NCBI GenBank assembly: GCA_936450465.1
Contig: OW388296.1
Location: 17,402,526 to 17,466,525 of the forward strand
Source: Gibbula magus
Taxonomy: Eukaryota > Mollusca > Gastropoda > Trochida > Trochidae
Reading direction: 5' to 3'
Length of the DNA: 64,000 bases
The notes under the pieces were generated by a model, which saw nothing but the letters and a program-made list of their open reading frames with translations, searched no databases and was not told the DNA's origin. A program made the translations under genes and the position numbers. Below, in pieces: positions 1 through 30,824 of this stretch. Numbering within the stretch: the first letter of the stretch is position 1; each line of letters begins with the position of its first letter.

Positions 1-2
1 CA

Positions 3-1480
3 GTGATAGCGTCATTAGAGAGGGGAGATTGGCTGTCGTCAATAGACCTCAAGGATGCTTATCTGCATGTTCCAATGCACCCCGAGTTCAAGGAGTTTCT
101 TCGGTTCTCTTTCGACGGGACGTGTTACCAGTTCCGGGTACTTCCCTTCGGCATTTCAACTGCGCCAAGGGTGTTTACCAAACTGATGTTGGTACCGGCG
201 CAGGCCGCCAGGTCACAGGGCACGTGTTGTCATCCGTACCTGGACGACTGGCTGATCAGAGCCTTGTCTCGAGAACTGAATCAGGAGGCCGCCCAGCAGG
301 TGTTAGACATCTTGCTCAAGCTGGGTTGGATCATCAACCTGAAGAAGTCAGACATCGCCCCCAGGCAGGACCTGGTGTTTCTGGGCGCAAGGTTCGATAC
401 GGCCTCCGGTTCTGTATCCCTGGCCCCGGACAGGGTGTCCAGAGTGATCGGGGCAGTCCACTTGTTCCTTCAGTCGCCACCCACACGGCCAGGACTTGGC
501 TTCAGTTGCTGGGGCACATGGCGTCGACAGTGGACGTGGTTTGGAGAGCTCGCTTGGGTATGAGACCAATTCAGCAAGCGCTGGCACGAATGTGGTCACA
601 CTCGGACAACTTCGAGAAGGTTCTGACCATCTGGTGTGGGTGCTGGAGCACCTTCGGTGGTGGGTCTCCGAGAGCAACCTTCTCAAGGGTCTGCCGCTAG
701 AGCTTCCAACGCCTGCGGTTACAGTCCAGACAGACGCCTCCCTATCAGGCTGGGGGGGAGTCCTGGAAGACCTGACAGCCTCGAACCTTTGGTCTCTCAG
801 GAGGAGTCGAAATTGCACATCAAAGTGCTAGAGCTCAGAGCAGCTCGACGTGTGTTCGAGTGCTTCAAAGAGCGGATCGAGGGGCTTGTGGTTCGTCTAG
901 AAATGGACAACCAGACAGCCCTGTCGTACATTCTGAAACAGGGCGGCACAGTGTCTCCATCTCTCCTTCAGGAGTCGTGGCAGTTCCTACTGTGGTGCGA
1001 CCAGTTCAGCATTCAGGTGGTTCCTGTTTATCTCCCGGGAGTGGACAACGTCCGTGCGGACGCCTTGTCTCGGCGCATCCTAACACCTCATGAGTGGATG
1101 CTCGACCGGGGGATATTCGGAACTATCTCCCTGTTGTTCGGGTCATTCCAGGTGGATCTGTTTGCGTCAGGGATGACGAATCAGACACCTGTGTTCTGCT
1201 CAAGAATACCAGATCCAAGGGCTCTAGCCAGAGACGCCTCCGCGATCGACTGGACGGACAGAGTACTGTGGGCGTTCCCTCCGGTTCCTCTGATCCCCAG
1301 GGTCCTTTCGCAGTTGACCAACCAACCGGCTCGCTCCTGGTGCTTATCGCACCGTTGTGGTCGGCTCAGAGTTGGTTCCCGTCCGTTCTCAGGTTTCTAG
1401 TACAGCCTCCTGTACTGTTACCCTCGAGACGAGACATCCTATTCCAGGAAGGAGCGCCACACCCGAATCCCAGGATTCAG
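3..1480 (+). pseudogene. DIRS reverse transcriptase-RNase H, frameshifted
   Basis: RT palm motifs are clear: the block SSIDLKDAYLHVPMHP, then LPFGISTAPRVFTK, then the catalytic YLDD at residues 79-82 of the first open frame (about nt 237-248), then a block reading GWIINLKKSD. RNase H follows, with TDAS near 730, LELRA near 830, MDNQTALSYI near 905 and VRADALSR near 1055 supplying the usual acidic residues. After it comes the conserved post-RNase H block of DIRS elements (VDLFASG, AFPPVPLIPRVL, then LIAPLWSAQSWFP). Continuity needs frame changes near 480, 625, 810 and 1335, so no single polyprotein is encoded. The N-terminal fingers of the RT are cut by the window edge. Confidence 0.9.
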
Positions 1481-2544
1481 TGGGTGGCTTGGCCACTGTC
1501 CGGAATCACCTCCAGGAGAGCGGTATTCCTGCACGAGTTGCAGACACAATACTGGCTTCGAGGAGGGATTCGACAAACCTTCAGTATGAAGATCGATGGG
1601 CCTGTTATGCGCGCTGGTGTGGTGATAGAGGGCTACTCGATCCCTTTTCTACAGATCTAGTCGCTGTTTTGGAGTTCCTCCAGTCCAGGTTAGATGATGG
1701 CTTGGCCGCATCAACCGTCAGGGGATACTCTACGGCTATTTCTGCTTTCCACATACCAGTGGACGGTGCTCTTTTGGGATCGCATCCACTGGTGCAGCGC
1801 TTCCTAGCAGGTGTGGACAGGATACGTCCGGTTGTCCGGCGTATCAGCCCCACTTGGGACCTTTCATTTGTTTTGGATTGGCTCTCAGGTCCGGGGTTCA
1901 AAGATTTGAATGCACTATCGCTTCAGCTTTTGACGTGGGAGACCGCCTTTTTGGTGGCTCTCGCATCGGGCAGGCGGGTAGGTGATATTCATGCAATGTC
2001 AGCTGATCCCGAACTGACTGTCTTTCATAGAGACGGAGTCAGTATCAGGCTGCCCGACAGCTATCGTCCCAAGGTTGACCACTCGTTCCATGTGACGGCT
2101 CCTATCGAACTGCCGACTCTTATGCAGCCGGCCTCTTTGGGGTCCACTGGAAACCATTCTCACATTTTGGATGTGCGCAGGGTGTTAAAGACCTATATAA
2201 AACGTACCCGTAGTATCCGTAAAGACCAGCAGCTGTTCTGCTGTTACGGGGGTAGTAAGCCAGGTCTGCCGGCATCGAAGCAGTCGATCTCTAGATGGAT
2301 CGTGTCTGCTATTGTGATGGGCTATGTACATAAAGGCTTAGAGGCCCCAGGTCAGCTGAAAGCTCACTCGGTTAGGGCGGTGGCGACGTCTAAGGCGTTC
2401 GCAGCAGCCCTGCCCATCGAAGAGATCTGCTCCGCCGCTATTTGGAGCCGGCCGAGCATGTTCATTCGACACTACCAACTAGACAGGCACTCTAGAGAGC
2501 GCGCTCGGTTTGGTCAGTCGGTTCTCTCCGGTGAGCAGAGTTGA
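1357..2544 (+). CDS. DIRS-type tyrosine recombinase
   Basis: This open frame of 395 codons encodes the tyrosine recombinase that integrates the circular DNA intermediate of DIRS elements. Homology starts near codon 40 (about nt 1470); the earlier part overlaps the upstream pol remnant in another frame, as is usual in this family, so the true start is unclear. An N-terminal SAM-like core-binding domain covers about residues 45-155 and the catalytic domain about 170-385. Catalytic residues are visible: Arg206/207 in GRRVGD, His337 and Arg340 in HSVR, Trp363, and the nucleophile Tyr373 in the block IRHYQLD. The frame is uninterrupted, unlike the RT upstream. Activity is not shown. Confidence 0.87.
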   Translation: MVGSELVPVRSQVSSTASCTVTLETRHPIPGRSATPESQDSVGGLATVRNHLQESGIPARVADTILASRRDSTNLQYEDRWACYARWCGDRGLLDPFSTDLVAVLEFLQSRLDDGLAASTVRGYSTAISAFHIPVDGALLGSHPLVQRFLAGVDRIRPVVRRISPTWDLSFVLDWLSGPGFKDLNALSLQLLTWETAFLVALASGRRVGDIHAMSADPELTVFHRDGVSIRLPDSYRPKVDHSFHVTAPIELPTLMQPASLGSTGNHSHILDVRRVLKTYIKRTRSIRKDQQLFCCYGGSKPGLPASKQSISRWIVSAIVMGYVHKGLEAPGQLKAHSVRAVATSKAFAAALPIEEICSAAIWSRPSMFIRHYQLDRHSRERARFGQSVLSGEQS

Positions 2545-2984
2545 AACTCTCTAGCTGATTGAGCTTTCGAGTTACTTGTTGTTTGCAAGTTATTGTTCAG
2601 TTTGGTTCAGTTCAGTTCTTTTTCAGGACTAAAAACTAACTAAAAATTGTTCATTTTTTAACCAGTTATTGCACTGTTTTGGGCATTATATCCCCGGCAG
2701 CAGGTGTCCCTGAGACACTGCCTCGTGGGAAGTACTTCCTCCTATTGTTCCCCAATAGTCTCTTTGGAAAAAGGGGGGGGGGGGATATTTGGCCTCAGTA
2801 ACGGTAATCAGGCTGGTTAGCCGTTCGGTTAGTCCCCAAGGGATCACCCGTCCTCAGCCCTCGGCGTGGGAGGTCACGTGATCTGGTAAGTGTGACACCT
2901 TTCTTGGATTGAGCAGAGCACTTTTAAGGGGTATTTAGTGTACAGACAGAATCCACATCCTAAGTCTTCTTTGGGAGTCTGCCT

Positions 2985-3354
2985 TATGCTATATGTACCC
3001 CAAGGAGGATCCCTTCTGAAAAAGAATCGAACCAACCTGCAGAGGTTGTAGATTCTTTGAAGGGATCCTCCTTGGGGTACGGCCACCCACCTCCCCTTAT
3101 TCTGTCTGACATGGTCGGATTGATAAGTGGTGAGAATAGAGTTACGTCCCCTGGTTTGCATTGGGATGGGGCTCTAAACAGGGTGGTCACACGTTCGGAA
3201 AACACTTATTTTGTGTTTTTTGAACTTATTTTTACTGTTATTTTTAAAAATTAAGTTACAATCTGTCATCAAGTTAAAAATAAGGATTTCTATGCTATAT
3301 GTACCCCAAGGAGGATCCCTTCAAAGAATCTACAACCTCTGCAGGTTGGTTCGA
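2985..3354. repeat. DIRS internal complementary region and right inverted terminal repeat
   Basis: Positions 3027-3080 and 3301-3354 are a perfect 54-bp inverted repeat, both arms carrying the block ACCCCAAGGAGGATCC or its complement. In addition 2985-3017 is a direct copy of 3291-3322, so 2985-3080 is itself a foldback. This is the layout expected of a DIRS internal complementary region (2985-3080) followed by the right terminal repeat (about 3080-3354), which templates the element ends on the circle. The left partner is outside the window. Confidence 0.8.
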
Positions 3355-3478
3355 ATTTAATGCAATAAAGTTGTTAAATCTATTTTATATTAGATTAAAG
3401 ATTTAATGCAATAAAGTTGTTAAATCAATTGAATACTTAATTAAGCAGACATTTGATAATGGTATGATGTTGTTCTAG

Positions 3479-23465
<19,987 letters not shown>

Positions 23466-24880
23466 ACTGAGGGTGAGGGGGTCTTCAGTGTTGTGAGTGT
23501 CAAGGGAGGATTGTGGCTTCTTTATGAAGTGTTGATGCATGGAACCTCTCATTGATTACACTCTGATACCATGCTTAAACCATCAAAGGAAATTAAATAC
23601 AAATATATATAGGTCAGGTTAGAGAAGCTATGTTTTATAAACACTGTCAAATTGTTAATTGTAATGTTTTGAAAACTTCCTGTTAAATCAGTGAAATCAT
23701 CCTCATTAAAGAAATAGTACACCAAGTAGTTTTTGGGTGGAAACATAATTCTTTGATATTCTTTTAAAGGTACATCCATTGTGTTGTTGGGGGTCATATA
23801 TGCCAAACGTTATAAATGGTCTTACTTTATCGAGGAGTATCAACTGTTACCGAAAACTACCATTTTCATGATATTCGACTTAGTATATTGACGATAAGAA
23901 GGTAAAAGTATCGATTTCTGATCGAAAACCGGACAATGCACCACGTGTGGCGCGCGCCAATGAGTCAAACGTAATTTTGGAATCTTATTTAAACCAGACA
24001 AAATAACAAATTTTGGTTGATAATGTTAAATAGGTCATATAACTACTGTGGATGTAAATAGGACGTGCACTTTCGGTTTCTGCACATGCATAATAATGTT
24101 ACTCGATTTTAATTGGAAACTAGTAATTATGATATATTTGGGGATGGAGGATGAATATGCAAGCTGAGTGACCTTGTTTGTATTGTAAACAGCACATATG
24201 GTGTTTTGGAACATATTAAAGCCAAATAAAATTTTATGAAACACAATGGATGCACCTTTAAGTGCATTGTCAATGCATTGTTGAAAAAACTCAGTTTGAA
24301 GCCTGAGCATTAATACACAAAAAGAAATATCCCCTCAGATTTTCTTATCCCTAAAACATAAATGTACTTTAATGGAAGGTTCTTGATTGACCAATCAAAA
24401 ACGTTAGCTTATGTTAGGAATTCTCAACGATGTTCAATATTCATTTGTGTTGCTACCATTCCAATGAAATAATTTCCAATGGCAGGGTCTTCCCAGATAT
24501 TTAAATGTTTAAAAAGCACTAGATCATGTAACATGGTTTTACATTAAAAACAGTGTATATTCTTTCTTTGTAGCCTCTTTGAAGAAGAGTTTGTTTCTTG
24601 ATTTATGAAGCACTTTGTTGCACATTGTTATGAAATCAACTATTTTTGTTAACAACAAAGGTTCTCTTACATTCTTACATCCTTACAAAGTATGTAACAT
24701 CCATGGTTAATAACTAAGGGTTTATCATCTTGTTCATATTCCATTTTAACAGAGATTATTGATAATTTGTGATAAGAAGTGTTAAGAACTGTTTATTACA
24801 TAGTATATTATGTATATTTATATAAAACCTCTGTACAGTATGTAACTGAAAGCCAAGTGACTACAGTTGCATTGAATAAA
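23466..24880 (+). other. WASHC4 3' UTR region
   Basis: Untranslated sequence after the stop at 23463-23465. Two AATAAA hexamers are plausible polyadenylation signals: 24225-24230, inside the MITE 23763-24262, and 24875-24880. The true cleavage site is not visible from sequence alone. Confidence 0.5.
23763..24262 (+). mobile_element. 500-bp MITE, TTTAAAGGTRCATCC ends
   Basis: Terminal inverted repeats of about 22 bp (TTTAAAGGTACATCCATTG against the complement of CAATGGATGCACCTTTAA) bound about 500 bp. A second copy lies at 28437-30186, interrupted by other elements. Both copies carry GCCAAATAAAA near the right end. Internal sequence includes GTGGCGCGCGCC. No coding capacity is seen. Confidence 0.85.
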
Positions 24881-25850
24881 CATGAATCTGAAGTTTTGAG
24901 CTTTAGTTTTCTGTGGATAACGAAACCTAAGGTCCAGTTTTATTTGTATTTTGCACTTAGTTAATTTCTAAGATGTAATTTGTACTGCCCAATATGAAGA
25001 AAGATGTCGCCCATGAAGCCTGATTGGCTTATGGCAGGACACACTGTCAACCTCTTCTTGGGAATTGATGCACCTCAAAAAATGAAAATGAGGGTTGAGG
25101 TTTCTGGCTTTGGAGATTACATTTTAAAACTGCTATTAAAAGGAGGGTTCTATCGGGGTATTTATTGTGGAAACTAAATTCGGGAGGATATTCCTGTTTA
25201 CACATATATGTTATTAATACATGATTAAAACACAGTGAAATTGAAAGAAACTAATGAAGGTAACAGTTTGATGACTTTATATTTCACAACTTGATAAACA
25301 CAAGCGCACATTTGTTGAAAATTAAAACAATGAGAACTGAAGCCATTCATCGGCACTGCGAGTGAGGAAAACGTCGCTACAGCATAACAGCAAATTGTTT
25401 ATTAGTTTCATGACATGCTATGTGTTACTATGTAAATACTCTATCAGTGTATGTCTTTAGTTATTAAAAAGTTGCAAAATTAGGTACAATATAGCGTGTT
25501 TTCGATTCACAATATGCAACAAATCCAATGTGGCGGCAGAACTCTTTAGCCCTTTAATGCTATTTTAGATCTCCTGTGCTCTTGTGGGATGTGATCCCTT
25601 GTTTGAACTTGTACAAGCCTCTAATATAGACAACAAGAGAGGTAACAGATTAAAAAATAGACTTGTCACTACTTCCTTAGAATGTGAGAGTCTATAATTG
25701 ATAATTTTGTGTTGACATACCTTCACCAATGTGGTTTGTAAATAGTAAATTTGATGACTGGGCAATGCCTTATTATGTAAATGTTAGTCTTTGCCTTAAC
25801 TAAGTATGTACATATAATACCTGATGATATACAATGGCAATGAATCTATT
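24881..25850. other. Intergenic sequence with a diverged dispersed repeat
   Basis: No gene recognised. The stretch 25290-25480 (GCGCACAT, GAGAACTGAAGCCAT, TTATTAAAAAGTTG) resembles 40500-40690 in intron 10 of the downstream gene in the same orientation, suggesting an old interspersed repeat. Otherwise nothing is seen. Confidence 0.4.
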
Positions 25851-26430
25851 TTAGCTGATCAGGGCCGTGTTCAAGAGAGGTTTCAAAGTAATCACTCAAT
25901 TAGCGATTACTTTTAAACCTCTCTTGAACGCGATTGCTCAATGTAGCGCTACGTAGCAAAGCGAGCAAATTTTGAGCTTTTGCACCGTATCATTCAGGAG
26001 AGAATGAGCGCTACTTGAGCGCTACTTGAGCGCTACTTGAGCGCTACTTGAGCGCTACATTGAGCAATCAATGAGCGATTATAAGCGCTCGCTGTTATGG
26101 AACAGGGCACTGGTCTGAAAGGCAGTATGGGCTTATAACATGGGCCATCGTCAGGCATCCGTCCATTGTCCATAAACTTTACACATTCTCAGACTCCTCT
26201 TCCAGAACTACCTCACCCTCAAAGGTGAAATGTGCTGGGAGGTACCAGGCACGGAGGGGATCACAATTAGTTCATCTAGTCCTGATCCCCCGCAACTAAC
26301 AACTTCTTCTCCGAATTCAGTTTTAAGAATATCATCTTTGTTACATAGAGCCCAATGTTTGTTCATTTGGTCCTGTTCCCCCTCAAATATGGGAGTGGCA
26401 GGATACAAATGCTAATGACTTTTCCCTAGT
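25851..26430. mobile_element. Interrupted copy of the TAGCTCATCAGG repeat family
   Basis: The left end TAGCTGATCAG at 25852-25862 and the continuation GGTCTGAAAGGCAGTATGGGCTT from 26109 are the start of the family seen intact at 30674 and 61242. They are separated by a complete 247-bp MITE. The body continues with GGCATCCGTCCATTGTCC and CCTCTTCCAGAAC blocks to about 26430, then loses similarity. Confidence 0.65.
25861..26107. mobile_element. hAT-like MITE, CAGGGCCGTGTTCAA ends
   Basis: Left end CAGGGCCGTGTTCAAG and right end GGAACAGGGCACTG are imperfect inverted repeats with the CAG-start typical of hAT-type elements. The interior is rich in palindromic AGCGCT and has four tandem GAGCGCTACTT units (26017-26060). 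A second copy is at 32687-32880. Confidence 0.7.
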
Positions 26431-28023
26431 GATGCTTGATAGTTAAAATTTTGGGAATATTTGGGAATGATCTGTATTGGATGGAGACTAGAATTTGTAA
26501 ATTTCATTAATCTACTGAAGAACAAAAATTGTGCATAATATAAGTTATATACTACTGACTAGATGAACTGTCTGTTTCAGTGGGCAGGCATAGCTGTCTC
26601 AGTCAAACTATCTCTGCATATTCAAAACTGACCTTCTTCTTATTATGGTGGCTATTCACTATTGTTTAAACTCAAATGTGTTTTGAAATCTCACTGTGTA
26701 CTTGATATAACAATGCCAATGTTGTGCATGTTCTCGTACTGAAAAAAAAATCAGTATTTTGCCGTGGCCTTGAAAGTAATGTCAAGGTCACCAAATCTAC
26801 CGTGAACTGTGTATTCCCCGTGGAGAAGCTTTGTGTTATGTTCTTATGTTACACCAATTAATCTGAATCATCTGTAATTTCATAGGAGGATTCAGGAATT
26901 TACGTGATTTAAAAAAAAAAAAGATCGGTTTTAATCATGCTGGAATATGAATTATTTATTGCCATCCTATGTACAATGCAGAATGCACACATTCACGTCC
27001 AAATACAAATAATATGACATAATATACTGGTCACGTGTTGATAGCAAACGAGAGGAGTGTTTTACTATAAATTGTCAATGACAATCTAACTCGCAATAGA
27101 GATTACTCGCACATGTGAAGAGCCCTGGGGAATGAGACCAACCTTGTTCTACACCAATCTAAATAATAGAACGCAATTGAAACAGGTATAAGAGTTCCGG
27201 GAAAAGATATATCCTTGACGCACCCCAATCTAAATAGTACGATGTGTAAATAGTATTAGTCTTAGTATAATACTTTGCATTTAAAACAAAACTCTGGTCA
27301 CATGAGTTGCAAAGATAAGGGTTGAATCACACAGGTATTAGAGCTTCGGAAAAAACGTTTAATCAATATTACATTCCCATCTAATTAACAGAAACCAACT
27401 AGGAATTTAAATATAATTCCATTTCAGAGGTGTTGAGAGAACGCGAAAAACGATTTGAAATCATCTCAAATTGCAGTTGTGTAACAAAGAAAGCTTTTAA
27501 CCACTTTGGATTGACATAATTGTTTCGAACTATTAAGAATCATATCGACATATTTTCCTGGGGCCGCGTGTGCCGGGAGACAACAAAGTATAGATAATAC
27601 CGCATCTTGTTTATAATGTATTAACACATTCTTTCATAAATATGCGCATTATGCAGTTTCGAAACTCTTACAAAGAAAACAAAACCTGTTTACTGAAACT
27701 GTCCTATTCATTCTTCAGTGCACGTAAGTCACCGGCCCCAGGATTGCGTTATATCTTTCTTTCAAGGATATACAGGATTCATTAATATTCAGCAGTTATT
27801 TCCCTTAGACGATATATATTTCAGAGTATTATGATATAGTTAAAGCGTGTAGTTATTCGGGTTCATGACAACGTAAACAAGCAGCTAGATGTGTAAAAGT
27901 GCCGGACCCGTCCGAAAAATGGATATAGCAAATTGGTCAAGACTGATTGTGATATAGGTAGTCCAGTTTTAGATTGGCACAGCTACAGAAGGATTCGCTC
28001 AACATACCTTCTCAACCGAAGAC
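26431..28023. other. Intergenic region upstream of the bark-like gene
   Basis: No coding region recognised. It must hold the promoter and 5' UTR of the gene starting at 28024, but no convincing TATA or initiator is seen. A possible foldback has TCCTGGGGCCG at 27556-27567 and its complement at 27733-27743. Two diverged related segments occur near 27180 and 27330 (CACAGGTATTAGAGCTTC-like). Confidence 0.4.
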
Positions 28024-28081
28024 ATGTCGTCGCGGTGCAGTTGTTTAGTACTCACGGTGTTCGGAGCTCTAGCACTAACAG
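28024..28081 (+). CDS. Exon 1: start codon and signal peptide of the bark-like gene
   Basis: The ATG opens a 19-codon hydrophobic segment with a VLTVFGALALT core, a good secretion signal, and ends in phase 1 at a GTAGGA donor. It precedes a 4-kb intron. The first residue of the next exon, Gly, follows the likely cleavage region. Confidence 0.75.
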
Positions 28082-30793
28082 GTAGGAGAGTAAATTTATA
28101 CGAAAACTTGTTCAAAGTGTGAGGGATCGTGAGCCTTGCCCGTGTCTACCACATAAAGTACTTTTTAAACCACGCTGGAAGTGACACAAATATAGACCAC
28201 GCATATTTCGTTTGTATTTCAGTGCATGAAACAAGTCGGGTGCGACAGCCCGTAACCTCGTTAATTTCAAGGCGCTGTAGCATATTTTTGGCATATTATG
28301 TTTTCTCAAATTGGTCGTTTAATATTAAAGTTTATACAATATATTGGTAAGTTAATAGATAAAACATCTCATTACACGACCCGATAAGCCGTATCAATAG
28401 AAACGGCTATCCGTATTGGAAGACAATGGTGCGACGTTTAAAGGTACATCCATTGTGTTGTTTGGGGTCACATAATGCAAACGTTATAAATGGTGTTACT
28501 TTATCGAGAAGTACCGACTGTTACCGAAAAATACCATTTTGATGATAGCAGACTTAGCATATTGACTATATGAAGGTAAAAGTAGTGATTTCTGATCGAA
28601 AACCGGACAATGCACAGCGTGTGGCGCGCGTCAATGAGTCAAACGTAATTTTGGAATCTTATTTATAACAGACAAAAAGACAGATTTGAGTTCATAATGT
28701 TTAATATGTCACATAACTACTGTCCATGTAAATTGGATGCGGATTTTCGGTTTCTGCACATGCATAATGATGTTACTCAATTTTAATTGGAAACTAGTAA
28801 TTATGATATCTTACCCATATGGGAAGAAAGACACAGGGTAATATATTTTCTGTAAGTCACACGGGAGTTACACCTTTTCCTGGCTTTTGATTGGCTGCTA
28901 CAGAAAATAAACTTTTTCATTGGTTGCCGGAACTACTTCATTCATCTTTTCAGTTCATTCCTATTTTTTACACTCAAACTCTCTTCTACACGAGAACAAG
29001 GAAAACGTAACCAAATGTACATTTATTTTGTATTAGCGATAAAGACGTTTCTATTATATCTACACACTAAGCTTGTTGATAATATTTTAGAAAAACAAAA
29101 AAAATACTTTGTTAAATAAGGTAAGATAATTCGTCTGCTAATGAGTTGCCGATGTAAACAAACATGGCGTCATCCGTATCGCCGATAAAAGTGAATGACC
29201 TCGTAAAGGTTGATGGAAGCATATTGGGAAGAGTGGTCAATATTGTTCAGCCACTGAACAGCTTCAATGTTTATGTTGTAAGAAGTGAGCAAGTCGAGCT
29301 GCATGTGCCGAGATACCGCATACTTAACTTTGACAAATATCCTGTGATGCAGTAGGCCTACTGCATACACGACTTCCGGTCGATTTCACTGAACAATATT
29401 CAAATGTTCGCGGTGTTCTTCACCTTGTGTTTCTTGTTAAAAAGTTGACAGTCAAATAAAACCACTGTCTGAGTTGATTTTTAAAATGTGTTAACGAAGT
29501 TGATGGTCTCGCAATGTGATGCGACTGTCACACGTAACGTCTCGCCTTCAAATGGAACACTCGACTGTACCCCTCGCATGGTTCGACAAATTACGTTTTA
29601 ATTGCAATTATGAGTAAAAAAGGCAATAAGTTAGGTTCAGTAAACCGATTTACTGTACAATTACATGAATACATAATCTAACAATAATCTAAGGATAAGA
29701 ATAACACATTATACTAAGGAACTTTTTGTTCTCGCGTAATGCATTTGTTTAAAAAGGTAGTGACGCGATGAAATTCCTGGAAATGTAGTCTCATCACACG
29801 CGTAGGGATACGGGGATTCCCCAACTACGGGTTTCCTTATAGAGGAACAGCTGATTTCTTTTTAGGGATTTTTAGAATGAAAACGGATATATGGGTAAGA
29901 TAAACAATAACCAACTCGTGACGGGGGATGACAGATTATCTTTCCCTCGTCATATCAATAAAGTAATTGCCTCGCGCAAGGCTCGGCAATTACGTAATTG
30001 ATATGACTCGGGAAAGATAATCTGTCATTCCCCGTCACGAGTTAGTTATTGTCTAAATATTTGGCGATTGGGGATAACTATGCAAGCTGAGTGAATTTAT
30101 TTGTATTGTTGACAGCACATGTTATGAGTTGGAACGTATTAAAGCCAAATAAAATGTTATAAAACACAATGCATGCACCTTTAAAGCGATAGAGGTGTGG
30201 AACTGCTCAGTGTGATAGGTAGAGGTCTCATGAGAATTTGAGAGTTTAAAGGAAGGCCGAAATATATTATTTTCTATTGAATTCTTAACTGCAATTGGTT
30301 CATTTGACTATTTTGTGAAAAACGAGACCCCAAAAACATCCATATGTTGTTCCTATATTAAACTAGAGCGCTATTCACCCGCGAACAACAAACCAAAAAT
30401 TAGAGGATTGGAGAGTTCAGACAGCAAGATAGTTGACCATTCCATCATGGTACCATATTTAAAACTGTACTCTAATTGTTTAGGTATCGCTACATCAGTC
30501 AGATCACGTGAACTACCTTCGAGCGGCCATTTTAGTGTGTAATAGACTCGCATTAGCCCCTGATGATACATATTTATATATTTGTGAGAGCACTTTATTT
30601 CAGTAAGAAAATCGTGCTACAGCGCCTTAAAATAATTATAACTCCGGACTGGTAACTTGTTTTTAGGTTTTTGTTAGCTCATCAGGCCTGAAAGGCCCGA
30701 TGGGCTTATGGCATGGCATGGTGTCCGGCGTCCGTCCGTCCGTCCGGCCGTCCATCAGTCCGTTCATCCGTCCGTACGTCTGTAAACCTTTCG

Positions 30794-30824
<31 letters not shown>

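Larger units (their letters stand above)
1..3354 (+). mobile_element. DIRS-like tyrosine-recombinase retrotransposon, 3' part
   Basis: The order reverse transcriptase, RNase H, tyrosine recombinase, then a complementary region and inverted terminal repeat is diagnostic of DIRS1-type retrotransposons, which integrate with a tyrosine recombinase instead of a DDE integrase. The left end, left terminal repeat and gag-like ORF lie before base 1. The right end is about 3354, where a 54-bp perfect inverted repeat finishes. The element has the same orientation as WASHC4 and sits in a WASHC4 intron, ending only about 125 bp before the exon at 3479. The RT/RNase H part has several frame changes while the recombinase is open, so it is probably a non-autonomous or dying copy. 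A 12-G run is at 2773-2784. Confidence 0.9.
28437..30186 (+). mobile_element. Second TTTAAAGGTRCATCC MITE, split by insertions
   Basis: Left half 28437-28807 and right half 30055-30186 align with the uninterrupted copy at 23763-24262, sharing ACTAGTAATTATGATAT at the break and the end CATGCACCTTTAA. About 1.25 kb of other repeats lies in between. It is in intron 1 of the bark-like gene. Confidence 0.85.

Noticed and set aside
3..831. Overlapping frames on both strands of the DIRS region as separate genes
   Set aside because: Only short stretches in each frame match RT or RNase H; they are one frameshifted coding region plus shadows.
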